This document shows positions 22,401-34,254 of a stretch of 64,000 nucleotides of DNA, one piece after another. The notes under the pieces are model-generated. The model ran no database searches and was not told the DNA's origin. It saw nothing but the letters and a program-made list of their open reading frames with translations. A program made the translations under genes and the position numbers. Within the stretch, counting starts at the first letter, position 1. Each line of letters starts with the position of its first letter. This stretch comes from Amoebophrya sp. A120 (lineage: Eukaryota > Sar > Dinophyceae > Syndiniales > Amoebophryaceae): NCBI GenBank assembly GCA_905178155.1, contig CAJINV010000005.1:1924054-1988053 (forward strand), in the 5' to 3' direction.

Positions 22401-25400
22401 GTTCTGAACCCGTTCCTCCCAAACACCTCGGAAAATTCCGCCAGATCGGACCAGGCCGACTGCAGCTTCGCAAACTGCTCTGCATTCACCTTGGTGCGGT
22501 CATCCTGCTGTATCGCGGCTGCCGCGAGGTACGAAGACTGCGGCTCGTCGTGGCTGATGTTCTTTCGCTGTGAAGATGATGTGCTCGTCGTGTCAGGTCG
22601 ATGTTGCGAAGAGGTTGAGCCTGCTCCCCTCGTCCCACCAGCGTCATCTTCTTCCGCCGCTTTTGCACGAGGAGCCCCCTTGATGCTCCACGGATTTGGG
22701 TTCATGGTTCGCGCGAACGCAGTGGCCGCGACAGAAGGGTAGTTGTTCAAGCGCGTGTTCGCTTCCCCAGCTCCGGCTCCGAAGGGGAAGTTTAGATTTC
22801 CTCCTGTACCCAACATGGAAGAGGATAACGCGTGGACCAACTGCTGCCCACCGGGCGACTGGACGAAGCAGGCGCCCCCGATGGCCGCCGTCAGACCGGT
22901 CAGCCCTACGGCCGCCCGCTTCAGCAGCGACGGCCTCTTGAGACACTTCTCGATCGGAGAAGTGGGTGGATTAGGAGCATCGTCGTGATTATCTCGTTCG
23001 AACTGGTTATGGATATGGTTGTAATGGTCATAATGTCGGGTGGAAGTGGGAGAAGATGTTGATCTGTTGACCACATTATGATCTTCGTCCTCTAACCCAC
23101 TCGGACAGTGCTGGTACCAACAGGTACTCCTAAACGCGTCCAGAGTTGTACAACTGCCCCAAGTGGAATTATCTTCTCGTCCCGCACCAAGGTTGGTGTA
23201 GAAGTCGCCGCACAACCTCCCCCGGAGCTCCGGCGACGAACCCGTTCCCGGATCGTTGTCGTTTTCGCTCCAAACCGTGCCGCTATCAAATGCAAAAACG
23301 TCTGGGTCTGGAAGGTTGGAACTTGTGATGCTACCTTGGGACTCTAAAAAAATCTGCATTGCATGACCACCAGCAAGAGGAGTCTAGTTTGTGCTACGCG
23401 GAGAGGGCATTTGTCATGCGGAGTAGGCATCAGGAAGCCCTCTAAAAATCTGTGACGCTAAGACGCGCATTACAGACATCCTGGCCCTGGCCCTGGGTCA
23501 TGCAAAATATGCATGACAAACCCGGCAACATTCCAGACCAAGACATTTTTGCATTTGATAGCCGCAGCTCTCCGTCGACTGCGTCAACCGGTTGCTACTT
23601 CCGTAGTTACTGGCCCCCGCAAGGGTGCTGGACTCGATCGGGGAGCTTTCTACCGCGCGACCTCCCCGCAACATGGAAGAGGGTCCTCGTGCAAGAGTTG
23701 TGCCACGAGATGGACCTCCGAGCCGCGGCAGTCCAAAACAGGGGTCCGATGTAATCATCCCCAGTGCTCCGTCGTCCCCACCAAGGCTGTCTTGCGAGGC
23801 CGTCAGGACGATTCCTCCGTCTGAGAGATACTGTCTTGGCGAAATGTAGCCGTCGTGGCTATTTGATGGGTCATGGTAGAAGTTGTCGATAAGAGCATCC
23901 GTCCGCACACTCGACATTGTGTTGAAAGTGCTGCCGTTTTCTCCTGGTATGATGACATCGGGTAACCGCAGCCCGCTACGAGGCTGTGATTGATGTTGTA
24001 GGTCGCGCTGCTGCCCTCCTGCTCCAGAAATGGTTCCTGTGCCACCTCCTCCCGAGCTCCGACTATCCCCCCGACCTTCCTCGCCCACACTCAGTTGCAT
24101 CTTCGATTCGCGGCTGTTTTCGGAGAACGCGTTGCTTCGGCTGGAAAGGATGTCCTCGTTATCAAATGTAAAAATGTCTGGGTCTGGAAGAATGCATGTT
24201 TGTCATGCTTGTCTGGCATGACTCTTAAATCTGTCCTACACGTTGCCCAAGAGCTCCATTTTTCTGTGATGCAAGAACGCAGTTTGTCATGCAGAATAGG
24301 CAACACCTAGAAGCTCAGAAACTTGTCATGCTGAGCCAGCATTTGTGGCCTCATCATGAGACGCCACCCAGCATCACAAGTTTCCAGACCCAGACATTTT
24401 TACATTTGATACTCGTCCGGGTTTTCCAATAGTTGCAAGTGCGGCAGCTGCGTCGACCCAAACATCAGACCACCCCCCTCTGTCGAGAGATTCAAGGAAT
24501 TCAGACTCGCGATCGGCCGCTCTCGAGAGCCAGTACTTCTAGTACTGCTCATCATCATCGATTCGCGGTCGCGGGAGGAAAATCGGCTGGACAAGGAGGA
24601 AAACAACTCTCCTCCGCCTTGGTGTGCACCACCATGGGTCGGCGAGAGCAAGCTGTTCGTGCTGTCCAGCTGTGTGAACCTCGACAAGCTCTCATCCGGC
24701 AATTGCGTGGACACGCCAGACTCGGTGAGCAAGTGCCCGCTGCCGTGTGTAGTCGAGGAGGTTTTCCGGAGGTGGTGCTTCAGGGAAGTAGACTTGTCCG
24801 GCGACTGTCGCAGCAGAGACCCGAGGCTCACACCTTCGCTTGGCACCTGCAGGTGGTGCTGCTGAAAGCTGTGCTTTGTTTTTTTCTGCGAAGACGACGA
24901 AGTTCCTCGGCTGCTCCGTCGGTGTTGCATTGCTTGGGCCGAGGCCGAACTCGAAGAACTTTCGCCGAAAAACGACCGTTCCCCCGGGGGGAGGGCTGCA
25001 TGAAGATCTTGGTGCGGTGGTCCCACATTTAGTGATGTAGTCCCCAACTGCTCAAAGTCACTCCAGCTGCCGAACCCGGAGCTGCTTCTCCGCGACAGCT
25101 GCAGCGGGTGCGCGCGGGCGGGCGCCGGCGGCGGTCTGGAACTGGACGTCGCCTCGTGAAGATCTTCTCGCGGTTGCAGCAGTCGAAATGGGTGTTGGCT
25201 GCCAGCACTGGGGCTTGATCTACTCTGCGACAATTCCGATGGGGAAAAGTCCTGGTCCGGGCCATGGGAGGAGAGCTGAATGGCGAAAGCGGCGCCCAGA
25301 TTGGAAAACATAAACGAACCACCAAAGATGACCAACAAAAATGCTGAACAAATTGCCCCTCCCGGAACAGGTGATGATGAAATCATAGACAGCTGCCTGC

Positions 25401-25551
25401 AGGTGATAGTACTAGTTGTGCCCGTCGCAGCACGACACAACTGTTTCACAAACTTGTTCCTGCGCCAAGACCTCCAAAGAAGTGGCAAGAACAGAAAAAC
25501 GACCTCCGACATCTTCACTTTTCCATGGAAACTACTTTCATTCGCTCCCAT
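19404..25551 (-). CDS. large P-loop NTPase-like membrane protein
   Basis: Segments 24417-25551, 23566-24159, 21776-23283, 20290-21518, 19910-20043 and 19404-19681 sum to 4,878 nt, 1,625 aa. Four gaps are introners (A, A, A, E), the last is a GT-AG intron (19682-19909). ATG at 25549-25551, with a second at 25510-25512. Two hydrophobic segments near the N-terminus (VVFLFLPLLW; AICSAFLLVIFGGSFMF) and one mid-protein (AVGLTGLTAAIGGACFV) suggest membrane anchoring. Long Ser/Thr/Gln-rich linkers follow. Residues ~1308-1316 are a Walker A motif, GPEVCGKST, in NKFLVNIAGPEVCGKSTALL; a hydrophobic strand ending in acid (TLHLYYYNPED) could act as Walker B. C-terminal WTLAEVFNYVALRFGPSGGL is helical. Family not assigned; STAND/archaeal-type ATPase is one option. 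Confidence 0.75.
20044..20285. mobile_element. introner, family E (diverged)
   Basis: ~242 bp, ...TATCCCAGGGCACAACTTGT...GTCGAGTTGTGCACCACTTT.... TSD CCGC (20040-20043, 20286-20289). Excision joins PYATDAR to SWTLAEV and unites two open frames that would otherwise be called separate genes. Confidence 0.8.
21519..21770. mobile_element. introner, family A1 (252 bp)
   Basis: 252 bp, TATCAAATACAAAAATGTCT...AGACATTGTTGCACTTGATA. TSD TGTGA (21514-21518, 21771-21775). Lies in the P-loop NTPase gene; excision gives GAC GAT TTT TCA CAA CAC. Confidence 0.95.
23284..23560. mobile_element. introner, family A2 (277 bp)
   Basis: 277 bp, TATCAAATGCAAAAACGTCT...AGACATTTTTGCATTTGATA. TSD GCCGC (23279-23283, 23561-23565). 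Lies in the P-loop NTPase gene; excision gives GAG AGC TGC GGC ACG. Confidence 0.95.
24160..24411. mobile_element. introner, family A1 (252 bp)
   Basis: 252 bp, TATCAAATGTAAAAATGTCT...AGACATTTTTACATTTGATA. TSD CTCGT (24155-24159, 24412-24416). Lies in the P-loop NTPase gene; excision joins ENPDE to DILSSRSN. Confidence 0.96.
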
Positions 25552-26526
25552 AACCACGGACAGGAGTATGGGCCCCTGTTTCCTCAGTGACAAGGACAAC
25601 TCAAATCATCAGCGAAAAAAAAGTAGAAAAGCAAAAGCCGCATTTTTGAACAGAAATGAAAGTTAAGATCCTTCAGAAATATTTTTTTCCACTTCCTTCA
25701 GAAATATTTTTTGACGTTAAACCGGTGCCGGTCAGGACCTTGAATAAAAAAAAAGTTGAACAGGACCAATACCAAATGAGTGGCTTCGTTGCACTTGCTT
25801 TGAAAAACGAATTACTTGAAAAAACGTATGGCGACCTTGACTCATGACCAATTTTTCAGATGGTCACGAGCAAAGTTGCTTTCTTCAAGCATTTACCCCG
25901 AAGTATCGAGATTTTCCTGCTTTTTCAAATTCAGAAAAAGAACACACTTTGGCTCGGGTGCAATTTTTCGCCCGTGCTTTATGCGTTACTTGCTTACACC
26001 GAAACATTTTCTCGAAAGTCGATTTTCGCAACAGAGTGGGGGCCTGTTTGCATGTAGCGCACCAGCGTTGCTTCAATCAAAAGCGTGGAAGCAGCGAGCA
26101 TTTTGAAATTGCGAAACGGCATTCGCATTTCAGCACCCTCCCGAGGCTCGATAGCGACCAACTGCAGGTGATCTCGAAGAACGCTATCGGTGATCAGCCG
26201 GGCCCGGTTCCGAAGAAACTGCGCTTCGCAGCTCATTTGGCAGAGCCCAGAGTAAAACCTCGGCACTGTGTATATCACACGGAAAATTTATCCACCCATT
26301 CACCCATGAAGAAAGATAATTGACTGTGCATATGCTGTTTTTCTCACTCATGAGCAAGTAGGTCCTTTCGGCTGTAGTCCAGCATGGGAAACTTCTTCAG
26401 TGCCTACCCTCTCTAGTAGCCGCTAAGAAACCAGCACTACAGGTGGCTGCGTTTTGCACGATAAAAAAATTGCGTTGCCTCTCTTCCGGTCTCTGCAACT
26501 GACAGGAGTTTAGCAACGAAAACGAG
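25552..26526. other. intergenic with coding-like remnant
   Basis: A near-duplicate, CTTCAGAAATATTTTTT, lies at ~25672 and ~25696. From 25.8 to 26.3 kb both strands hold overlapping open frames (plus 25844-26323, 159 codons; minus 25994-26278), and the minus frame reads like a degraded protein (RARLITDSVLRDHLQLVAIE). I cannot choose between a decayed gene and chance. Confidence 0.35.
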
Positions 26527-28596
26527 TTAGTTTGTATCTATATGTTTATTTCTTTTTCTGCTATGACAAGACAGATGTACAACAGCACAAGGAAATTTAT
26601 CTCGGGTGGGGGTACAGACACTTTTCGCTGGGATAGTGTAGTAGGCCCATTTGTCCTCGGGAGCGGAGGGCTCCACCTCGCTGCGCCAGACGTCCCGCGG
26701 ATCTCGTTTGATTCGCGGCAGCTGGACCAAAACGTCGACAAGACGTCGATTGGTACTGAGGTCGAAGTCGGTCACCCGCTTACCATCACGCTCTTCGAAA
26801 AGGCCGACGCGCTCGGTATACGGCGCCAGGTACGGATCTACAAAGCTGAAATCGGGATCGTCGCTGTACTTGTAACGCACGAAGGGGTCATAGTCGCGTA
26901 GGTCTTGATGCGCATCGAGCGGCGTCAAATCGTCATGCACCGTATCAAACTGCATGGGGTTGAGACTGAAGAATCCCATGGCCTCGTAGTCACTGAGCGT
27001 CCTATCAAACGCGTTTTGGTACCCGGGAAGATTGAACCAGTCTCGGACGCGATCCCACCACGTGCGCCTGCTTTTTGCCACAGCGAGCATTCTCCCCATG
27101 TAGAAGCTTTGGACTTCCGGATTCTTTTTCATCCTCCAGCGATACCAGTCCATGGATGTCCAAGGCACGTAATAGCGCTCGCCGCTATACCGGGTGCGGT
27201 TAGCTCGAAAGGCAACAAACTCAAAGAATTTCTCAAGAGCAGAGTCGTTGCTGACTCGCTCCGATTGTTGTTCCGCTACTGTTTTAACATTGTGTGGTAG
27301 AAGCTGTTGTTCGCCATCATGTGTAGTTGCTCCACCCGGCCGTGTAGTAGTCGCCGTCGTGCTGCGCTCTGATGCCGCGCCGCCGGTTAGGTTGAGACCC
27401 ACCTCCCCGTCCTGCTCGTGGGGCGCGGCCAGAAGTACTGGCGATGTTGGTACGACAGATGCTGTAGGGTCGGGCATTATAGTTGTACTTCTAGCGCTTG
27501 GGCTAGCGCTGCCGTCCTCGTGGTCCTCAGGAGTGGTCGTGCTCGTAATGTTCAGCAATACACACTGACACGCGAGTAGATCATCGGTACCTAGAAACAC
27601 CTGCACGTCGTTGTCCTCTGCACCATTCAAGTAAAGCAGGGGCTGGGTTATGTCAAAGTTCCCAAACCTGTCGTAGAACATCCGTCCCAACCTCTGCCGC
27701 CACGACGGCGAGGCTGCAGCCGCAGGCACGTCGGCCGACGCAGAACCTCCGGAGGTGGACTCGTCGTAAAACATCCGTCTCAACCTCTGCCACCACGACG
27801 GCGAGGCTGCAGCCGCAGCGGACTCTGCGGCCGAAGACGTGACAAAGGAGGAAGAAGCTAATGACTTCCCCGTGGCCGGGCCTCCAGCAGTGCTGGAGCT
27901 GGTCCCGCTGCCGCGGCGCATAGCAAGCGGGTCCTCGTCGTTTTCCTTCCCGGCAGAATGCATGATCGGGGGTTCATCTTCTTGTTGAGGAATTTTCTGC
28001 GCAAGAACTTCTTCGTCCTGGTGTCGTACTTCCTCCTCAAAAAAGGTGGACATCACCGGCGAATAAACGAGGTTAGTATCATCAGCGGGTGCACTGTCCG
28101 GCGTCGGCATCGCCACTCCCTCCGGCTTCACTTCCACGGCCCTGGGGGCAGACGAGTCCGACCCAGCAAAAGACGACGGCCTACTAGAAGCCATGCCATC
28201 AAGGTCGTGTAGGTTCTGGTCGGAAGCTGAAGGAGCTGCTCCTCCGCGCCCCACTACGTCCGCTATAATTTCACCAAACGTGCCGCCTTGTGGTCCTACA
28301 TCTGGTTCCTCCTGTGCCCCCACCTCCTCGTCCGTTTCATCTACTTCTCCTTCCCCCGGAGCTATAAAATGACGATTCGCCCCATCTTCACGCCGAGCCG
28401 ATGATGAAATTTTTTCTCTTTCTTTGTCTTCTGACCGAACTGCACCAGATGTGCGGCCACTGGCGACGGTATCAAGGTGGCCCTTCGACCCTTCAGAGCT
28501 GCCTGGACCTGTCCGATGCGGGTCGGTGAGGCGGGCCACCGCTCCTGAAAACAGGCTCAACAGCTGTGCCGAACAAACCCACAAGGATAGAAACAT
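26527..28596 (-). CDS. predicted secreted protein with duplicated WQRLRRMFYD motif
   Basis: Uninterrupted 689-codon frame, ATG at 28594-28596. The N-terminus MFLSLWVCSAQLLSLFSGAVA fits a signal peptide. A long disordered, acidic Ser/Glu/Asp-rich region follows. Midway a 31-residue unit is repeated in tandem (AAASPSWWQRLRRMFYDE and AAASPSWRQRLGRMFYDR; DNA copies at 27673-27725 and 27766-27818). The C-terminal third is folded-looking, rich in Tyr/Trp/Asp (SGERYYVPWTSMDWYRWRMK, FVRYKYSDDPDFSFVDPYLA). No transmembrane span after the signal. For a parasite such a protein could be exported or surface-associated, but no family is recognised. No introns are seen. Confidence 0.7.
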   Translation of the reverse strand: MFLSLWVCSAQLLSLFSGAVARLTDPHRTGPGSSEGSKGHLDTVASGRTSGAVRSEDKEREKISSSARREDGANRHFIAPGEGEVDETDEEVGAQEEPDVGPQGGTFGEIIADVVGRGGAAPSASDQNLHDLDGMASSRPSSFAGSDSSAPRAVEVKPEGVAMPTPDSAPADDTNLVYSPVMSTFFEEEVRHQDEEVLAQKIPQQEDEPPIMHSAGKENDEDPLAMRRGSGTSSSTAGGPATGKSLASSSFVTSSAAESAAAAASPSWWQRLRRMFYDESTSGGSASADVPAAAASPSWRQRLGRMFYDRFGNFDITQPLLYLNGAEDNDVQVFLGTDDLLACQCVLLNITSTTTPEDHEDGSASPSARSTTIMPDPTASVVPTSPVLLAAPHEQDGEVGLNLTGGAASERSTTATTTRPGGATTHDGEQQLLPHNVKTVAEQQSERVSNDSALEKFFEFVAFRANRTRYSGERYYVPWTSMDWYRWRMKKNPEVQSFYMGRMLAVAKSRRTWWDRVRDWFNLPGYQNAFDRTLSDYEAMGFFSLNPMQFDTVHDDLTPLDAHQDLRDYDPFVRYKYSDDPDFSFVDPYLAPYTERVGLFEERDGKRVTDFDLSTNRRLVDVLVQLPRIKRDPRDVWRSEVEPSAPEDKWAYYTIPAKSVCTPTRDKFPCAVVHLSCHSRKRNKHIDTN

Positions 28597-29467
28597 CTTG
28601 AGTACCGTCGGAGCCTCCGACAGGAAACTTTGAACAAAACGCGTGTTTGTTGTTCTCGTGGGGCACAGAAATAGACCGCTGTCGAAGATCTACGAGCACC
28701 GGGATACTTAGAAGCAACCGCTCGGATATAAGTCTGGGATCTGCAAACGAAGAAGGGACAGCGCACGAGCTGACGAAGAAGACATTACACCACACGCCGT
28801 CTACAGATCTTTGCCTTTTCGAGTTTCGTCATTTTTCATATCCGCTCATCACTATTCTCTCCCATCAGAAGAACACGCGCGCTCAAGTACAGGGCGTGGC
28901 GCCTGCTAAGAAGGGCCTGGGTCGTTGAGCGGGAAGCGCTTCTGAGAAGATCTGACTTCACCTATGTTGCGATTTCCAACAGCATAGAACTTAGCTATGC
29001 AATTGCAAAGTGTAGCTGCTCCTGTAGCTGCGCGTCGCATTTTTACATTTGGTAGTCCTCGTGTGGTACATCTGCCGTTCTTTCAATATCGTGCTTCAAG
29101 TGGCGGGCCACGCTCCGTCGTCAAGTTCGGTACTTATTCAAAAGGCAACTCGTGGCCATCAAATTCAAAGGTGTGTAAAGTAAGTAAGTAGTTTCGTTCT
29201 TCGGTGATGATAACACTTTTGAAAGCCGCTTTAGAGGCTGTACTTATCCTTATAACGTGGTGTTTCCGCCTAGAATTTTCAAACAACAAATCCAGCAAAA
29301 AAACCACATGCATGGTGAAGCTCCTGATGCTTTGGGAGGTTCTTGTTTGATAAAGTACTTATTCCAGAAAAAAACCACATGCTAGTATCACTCAACACGA
29401 CCAGAAAGCTTCGACCAGCAAGAACGACCCATCGTAGGATAACTATGCGGAAAAATGATCCATCGTA
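28597..29467. other. intergenic, nothing clear
   Basis: Short frames only. A GTAAAGTAAGTAAGTAG run near 29175-29192 resembles an expanded splice donor but has no flanking exon that I can support. Confidence 0.35.
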
Positions 29468-32400
29468 TCACATTCCACCTTCTTCCGCCTGCTCCCGAAA
29501 CATCTGCGACAGAATATCCACCTCCTCTTGCAGCCTCGGGGAAGCGGCCTTCAACAACTCTTCATTATCAAAGTTGTGACAACTACTACCGACATTTTGC
29601 AGGAGTCTACTCGAGGATCGCACCAATTCCCGCGCATCAGACAGCGCGAACAAAGTCAGGAGCTCCCTTTCCCAGCGAGTGTGCATCGGAAACAAATGGT
29701 ATCCTGAGCAAAAACGTACCCACACCAGAGTTGTAATGCAGATTTGCAAAGACAGGAAGAGTTGTAATGCGCATCCCCATGAGAGCCATTTCCAATCGTG
29801 TTTTGCAATTTGTGATGCTGTGAACAGGATGAGCAGATGAATCTGTGATGCGGCTGCACTTGCTAACCTGCACTACACTGCATAGCGCAACTTGTCATGC
29901 GTGACTCACAAAACTCCTAGCTTTGTGTTGCAAAATCCTCATCCTGACTCTGGTGTGGGTACGTTTTTACTCAGGATAAATGGTGCTTCTTCTTCTTCTT
30001 CTTGTTGCTGGTTCGAGTTTGTTGTACTACTGCAGCTGCTAAAGCGGTTTGTTCGGTTTGATGTTGTTTCAACACCGCGGCTGTGCTCCTCATTCTCGAT
30101 TCATCTCCTTGCGGTGCGCAGGTTGTGAAGGTCGTCGTTGTGTTCATCTTACGCAAGTCTTTCAACTCCGCGAGAGGGTTTAGGGTGTTCATCGCGTGTG
30201 GATCTACTGCTTCATGATGTTCTTGTTGATCTTGGGACGATACTTCTGTAATTTTTGCGTCGTCGAAACCACTGACACGACCACCCGAGGAGCTCTGGTT
30301 TCGGATCAGCACCTTGCGGAAGTGCGAGCTGTACCGTTTGATAAGCTGCTGCAACAGCTGTTCGCGGTGCAAAGCAGGTGATGTTGCTGAGTCTGAACTA
30401 CTACAAGTTGTACCAGTACTTCCAGCAGTACTGCTGCTGCTTTCGACATCATCGGCACAGTTTTCTTTCGACATGACGAAAAATCCTCGGCTGTGTTTGG
30501 TAACCGGGTCCACCGCCTTCATGGCGTTCCACAGTTGCTCCACCGATACCCAGTACGGCGGATACTTGAACCGCGCAACGTCCAACACCAGCACCATATC
30601 GCTTTCCGGGTGAAAAGCCGCCACCGGCGAGTAGTGCCCGTCCCCCGTTTGCCCGAGTTGCTGCCGGCTGAAACTCACCACCAGCCGCTTCTGCTCCTGA
30701 TTGTTGTTCAGCATAGTATTGTTCATCACTGGCGCCGTCGGCTGGGGCGGCGCGATATGGTGGTGCGGATCATGGTCTACTTGCGAAGAGGGCTGGGCGG
30801 GGTGATCATGGTGATCATGGAACTGTTTTTGATGTTCTGGCCGCGTGGTGGATGAAGAACTTCTACTGCTCGATGAAGCTGAAGCACTATGTTGAGACGC
30901 GGACGCCGAGCTACTAGTCCTATCCGCATTTGTATAATTGTTGTTTTCATCGTCGTGGTAAAACAGCTCCTGTAAAACTTCCCGAAAGTCCTCCAGCATG
31001 GTTGTTTCATCATCCGCGTATTGCACTTTCGTTGTTAACCCGTTGCACTCGGACAAGAACGCAAATTCCTCCATCGTGACGCCCTGGGAGGCCACGCGCT
31101 TCCGGAACGCATCACAGGCGGCCGAACAGGGCGAATTGTCGGGTGAGGTTGTTTCTCCCCCAACTCCAGAACTTCCGCAGAGGGAAGCACTAGAATTATA
31201 ACTGCCGACGGTGCACGAGCTATTGCTGCTTTTTGCTCTCGAGAATGATGACGGCCTCGATGAAGATGATGTTGACCAGCTAGTGCTGGATGTAGTGCTG
31301 GGACTAGGACGACCACCACACGCACTACTTTTAAAAATCGTATCCGATGAAGTTGTACTAGATGAACCAGGACTATCCTTCCGTTTTTCTCGCAGCGCGG
31401 GCAACTCTGGTCGCAACCCGCGCAGGCAGCTCATCAGCATCTCCTCGGTGTGCCAGCGCCAGGGCGCCTGCCACACCCGCTGCGGGTCCACCGCGAGGGA
31501 GTTGAGCACCATCACGATGCTCGAGGGGCCGCAGAGCGGCGGTCGGGACTGGGTCAGGAACTGCTCGGAGAGCGCGGCATACTGCCCGCCGCTGTTCTCG
31601 TGGAGGAGACACTCCGCCAGCTTCCGCTGGCCCTCGCGCGAGTGGAACAGGATCAGCGAATCCGGCAGCGGCCGCTTGTAGAAAGACTCGACGTCGGAAG
31701 TTCTTGCAGAGGGAGCTGTACTAGAAGGTGGTGGAACAGTTGTCGTGGTTATTTCTTGGGCAGAAGGTTCTTCTTCTTGTTGTATTTCTACACGGGCTGC
31801 AGGGGCGGGCGTAGGGAGTGACGTGGGGGTCGTGGGCCCTGTCGGAAGAACTACGGGGGTGGGAGGAGGAGGAGGTTGAGCCGGATGTAGAAGATGAGTC
31901 TCTGGTCGTCGTGCTCGGCCACCACTGGCTGTCGTCGTATGTTGACCTCCTCCGTTTATTTGCGCTGGAACAACACCAACAGAGCCAGTAACAACACTTC
32001 CTGCATCTTCCAGGGGAGGCGTTGCTGATGAAACATCAATCCCATCGGTTCTTGTTGAATCGACGTGATCCACCTCCGGCACTGTCGTGGTGCTAATTGA
32101 TGACGATGAAGGTACTTGTACTCTTGCCTCCTCACTGGATGTAGCAGTTTCATCGTGCCCGACATCATGATCAGCAGGTCTTCTATTCCTCCCAAGCGCC
32201 AGCGGAAGTGCTACTTCCCGGTGTCTCCGAACCTCCTGCTTGGCCTCCTTTGTCCTGCTTGGCACCGTATTAGTGGTGTTCCCACCACCACCACCACCAC
32301 CTTTTTCGCCACTGTTCCCCACAAAACTTTCCTTCCGGTGGGAAGCCTCACCTGCAGTCGCAGGCTCCGCCGCCGGTGTTGAAGAAGAAGATGTTGCTGA

Positions 32401-33384
32401 TCCTGCACCTTCAGACGCCGCGGTTGCGAGAATCCTCGCTGTCATCTTCTCCCGGTAGCAGGGCGAAGTCTCGCTGAGCAAGTTTTCCTTGACGAAATAG
32501 GACGCGGATGAATTCGAGTTACTCCTGTTCACCACATAATTTGAACTTCTCGTGCTCTTCATGAACTCCTCTTGCAACTCGGAGATGAAACTGACACTTC
32601 TCGACGATGTTGAAAACGGACACTGTATAGTTGTTTGCTGGAACATGCCCGGTATGGTCAACCTGCGCCACCAGGGGTCGTCGCTGCTCTTGTCTACTGC
32701 TTCATGATCATCCACAGTACTAGAGACGAGAAATGAGTCCGCGCCAGCACCAGTTCCCCCTGAAGATCTGTTTCTTTGTGCCAGTGGACAGCCGTTGGGC
32801 AGTTGCGGACAGGACGAGGTCATATTTTTGACTCCGGCGACTTCTGAATTCGTCCCTTTTTTACTGCTCCTGCTGCTGGCACTGGCGTTAGAACCACCTC
32901 CAAACAAACTGTTCTCCCTTAAAGCCGCCACGGCCAGGGGGATGACGGACGACCGGTGAGATTTTTGAGAAGAACTAGAAGAAGACTTGCAGCTTTTCTC
33001 GGGCGAAGATAGGGACAAAGCCCCCGCTGGTTGTTGATGCTGGTGTTGACCACTTCGTGCCCGGATCGAAGTGGCAGCATGGTTTACCGCAGTAACCCGG
33101 TCCTCGCGCGGGGACGCTGAACCCCGATACGCGTCGATGTACACTGGGGAGGTTGATGACTTCACGGCCTGGTGCTCATTCCTCCGGTGCGACGAAGAGG
33201 CAAACGTGTTGTGCGTCGTGGTGTAGGGTCTCAAAAACCTGCAGCAATCTTCGATCTCGGCCGTGGTGTGCATTTCTCGGTGGATATTGCTCGTGTTGAA
33301 CGGGCAGCTCGCACAGCTCGCCGCCGTGCGCCGCGTCACACCGTCCAGCGTGCATGTGCGCGCCGCGTGGGTGCAACGAAGCAT
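29468..33384 (-). CDS. PCS: phytochelatin synthase, giant form
   Basis: Two segments, 29984-33384 and 29468-29699, split by one family B introner; 3,633 nt, 1,210 aa, about two and a half times plant PCS. Gamma-glutamylcysteine dipeptidyl-transpeptidase family (EC 2.3.2.15), which makes phytochelatins from glutathione for metal chelation. The conserved core starts at ~568: FYKRPLPDSLILFHSREGQR, LSEQFLTQSRPPLCGPSS with the nucleophile Cys618, then after a ~190-residue Ser-rich insertion TGDGHYSP with His917 and LVLDVARFKYPPYW with Asp935. The His-Asp spacing of 18 equals that of plant PCS, so the triad looks intact. The N-terminal ~565 residues are low-complexity with a Cys-rich start; the C-terminal region is short on Cys compared with plant enzymes. 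It may act on glutathione or glutathione conjugates; cytosolic location is assumed. Confidence 0.9.
29700..29978. mobile_element. introner, family B (279 bp)
   Basis: 279 bp, TATCCTGAGCAAAAACGTAC...GTACGTTTTTACTCAGGATA. TSD AATGG (29695-29699, 29979-29983). Excision gives AAG CAC CAT TTG TTT in the PCS gene. Near-identical to copies at 35460 and 49543 (the latter inverted). Confidence 0.96.
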
Positions 33385-34071
33385 TTGTTAATGTTGCTTT
33401 TTTTATACTTGGTACAGTTCTGCTTTACTTGTTCTCAGGTTTTACGAAAGAGTACAAGCTCTTCGACATAGTAGTCTGATTTTCACACACTGCTTTCTTC
33501 GAAAAAAAAGCAAGTTGTGCTATCGTCCTACTATTGATTTATTTGGCTGCGAAAGTTATTTTCCAAGGTCGCAACAAACTGCTTCTTTGCGTGCTGCCTA
33601 TAATTTCTACTTCATTTACGCTCATGATCACTCATCTCGGATTGAGAGGAAGTGCTTCGTCGTTGGTCCAGCCATCGATGGATGGCTGTGTGTGCTGACC
33701 TAATTATCTTCAACTAATGAGATAATACGTGATAACTTCTACACACTGCAGGTGTCTTCGTGACCACACGTCGCCTCCCTGAAGAAGAAATTATGCGAGG
33801 AAAATAAGTATCTTCAAAAGAAAATTATTAAAGTGGCCGATTTTTCGTCTTTCATCCGCTTTTTCAGGATCTCACTTATCCGCCCAGAAATCTTGTGATT
33901 CAAACATTTGCTTTTGCATTTTTTCGCATTTTTTTCATAAATTCTTGTTGTTGTGCTTTGCGGAATTTGAAGATCCAATGGACGAATGAATTCAGTAAAA
34001 GGAGAGCAAATAAGATATTCGAGCACGGGATTTTCATCTCGACAAGCAACCAAAGGACCCTTGCATGCAGC
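33385..34071. other. AT-rich intergenic stretch
   Basis: No supported gene or introner. Confidence 0.4.
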
Positions 34072-34254
34072 ATGGGGTGCGTGGTAGAGAAGGATTCGAA
34101 AGATCTTTCATCTGATGATCTTGATCACTATGAACAACAGAAGTTGTTGTTTTGTACTCTCTCTGCACTCACCGAATGGGCACGGCGTTCTTGTTTCCTC
34201 GAGGAGCGTCGTACGTCCCATGAAGATCCTGCTCGCGCCCTCAAGGAATCATAA
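34072..34254 (+). CDS. possible 60-aa protein with MGC N-terminus
   Basis: ATG at 34072 opens MGCVVEKDSKDLSSDDLDHY, then a hydrophobic-Cys stretch (LLFCTLSALTEWARRSCFLE), to a TAA at 34252. The Met-Gly-Cys start is typical of dually acylated membrane-targeted proteins, though Ser/Thr at position 6 is missing. The frame is open further upstream without an ATG signal. May be chance. Confidence 0.2.
   Translation: MGCVVEKDSKDLSSDDLDHYEQQKLLFCTLSALTEWARRSCFLEERRTSHEDPARALKES

Noticed and set aside
21518-24411. Recurring peptides such as FQTQTFLHLI, SGSGK and DPDIFAF at the ends of many open frames
   Set aside because: They are translations of the family A TIR (CCAGACCCAGACATTTTTGC) in its frames, not a protein domain.
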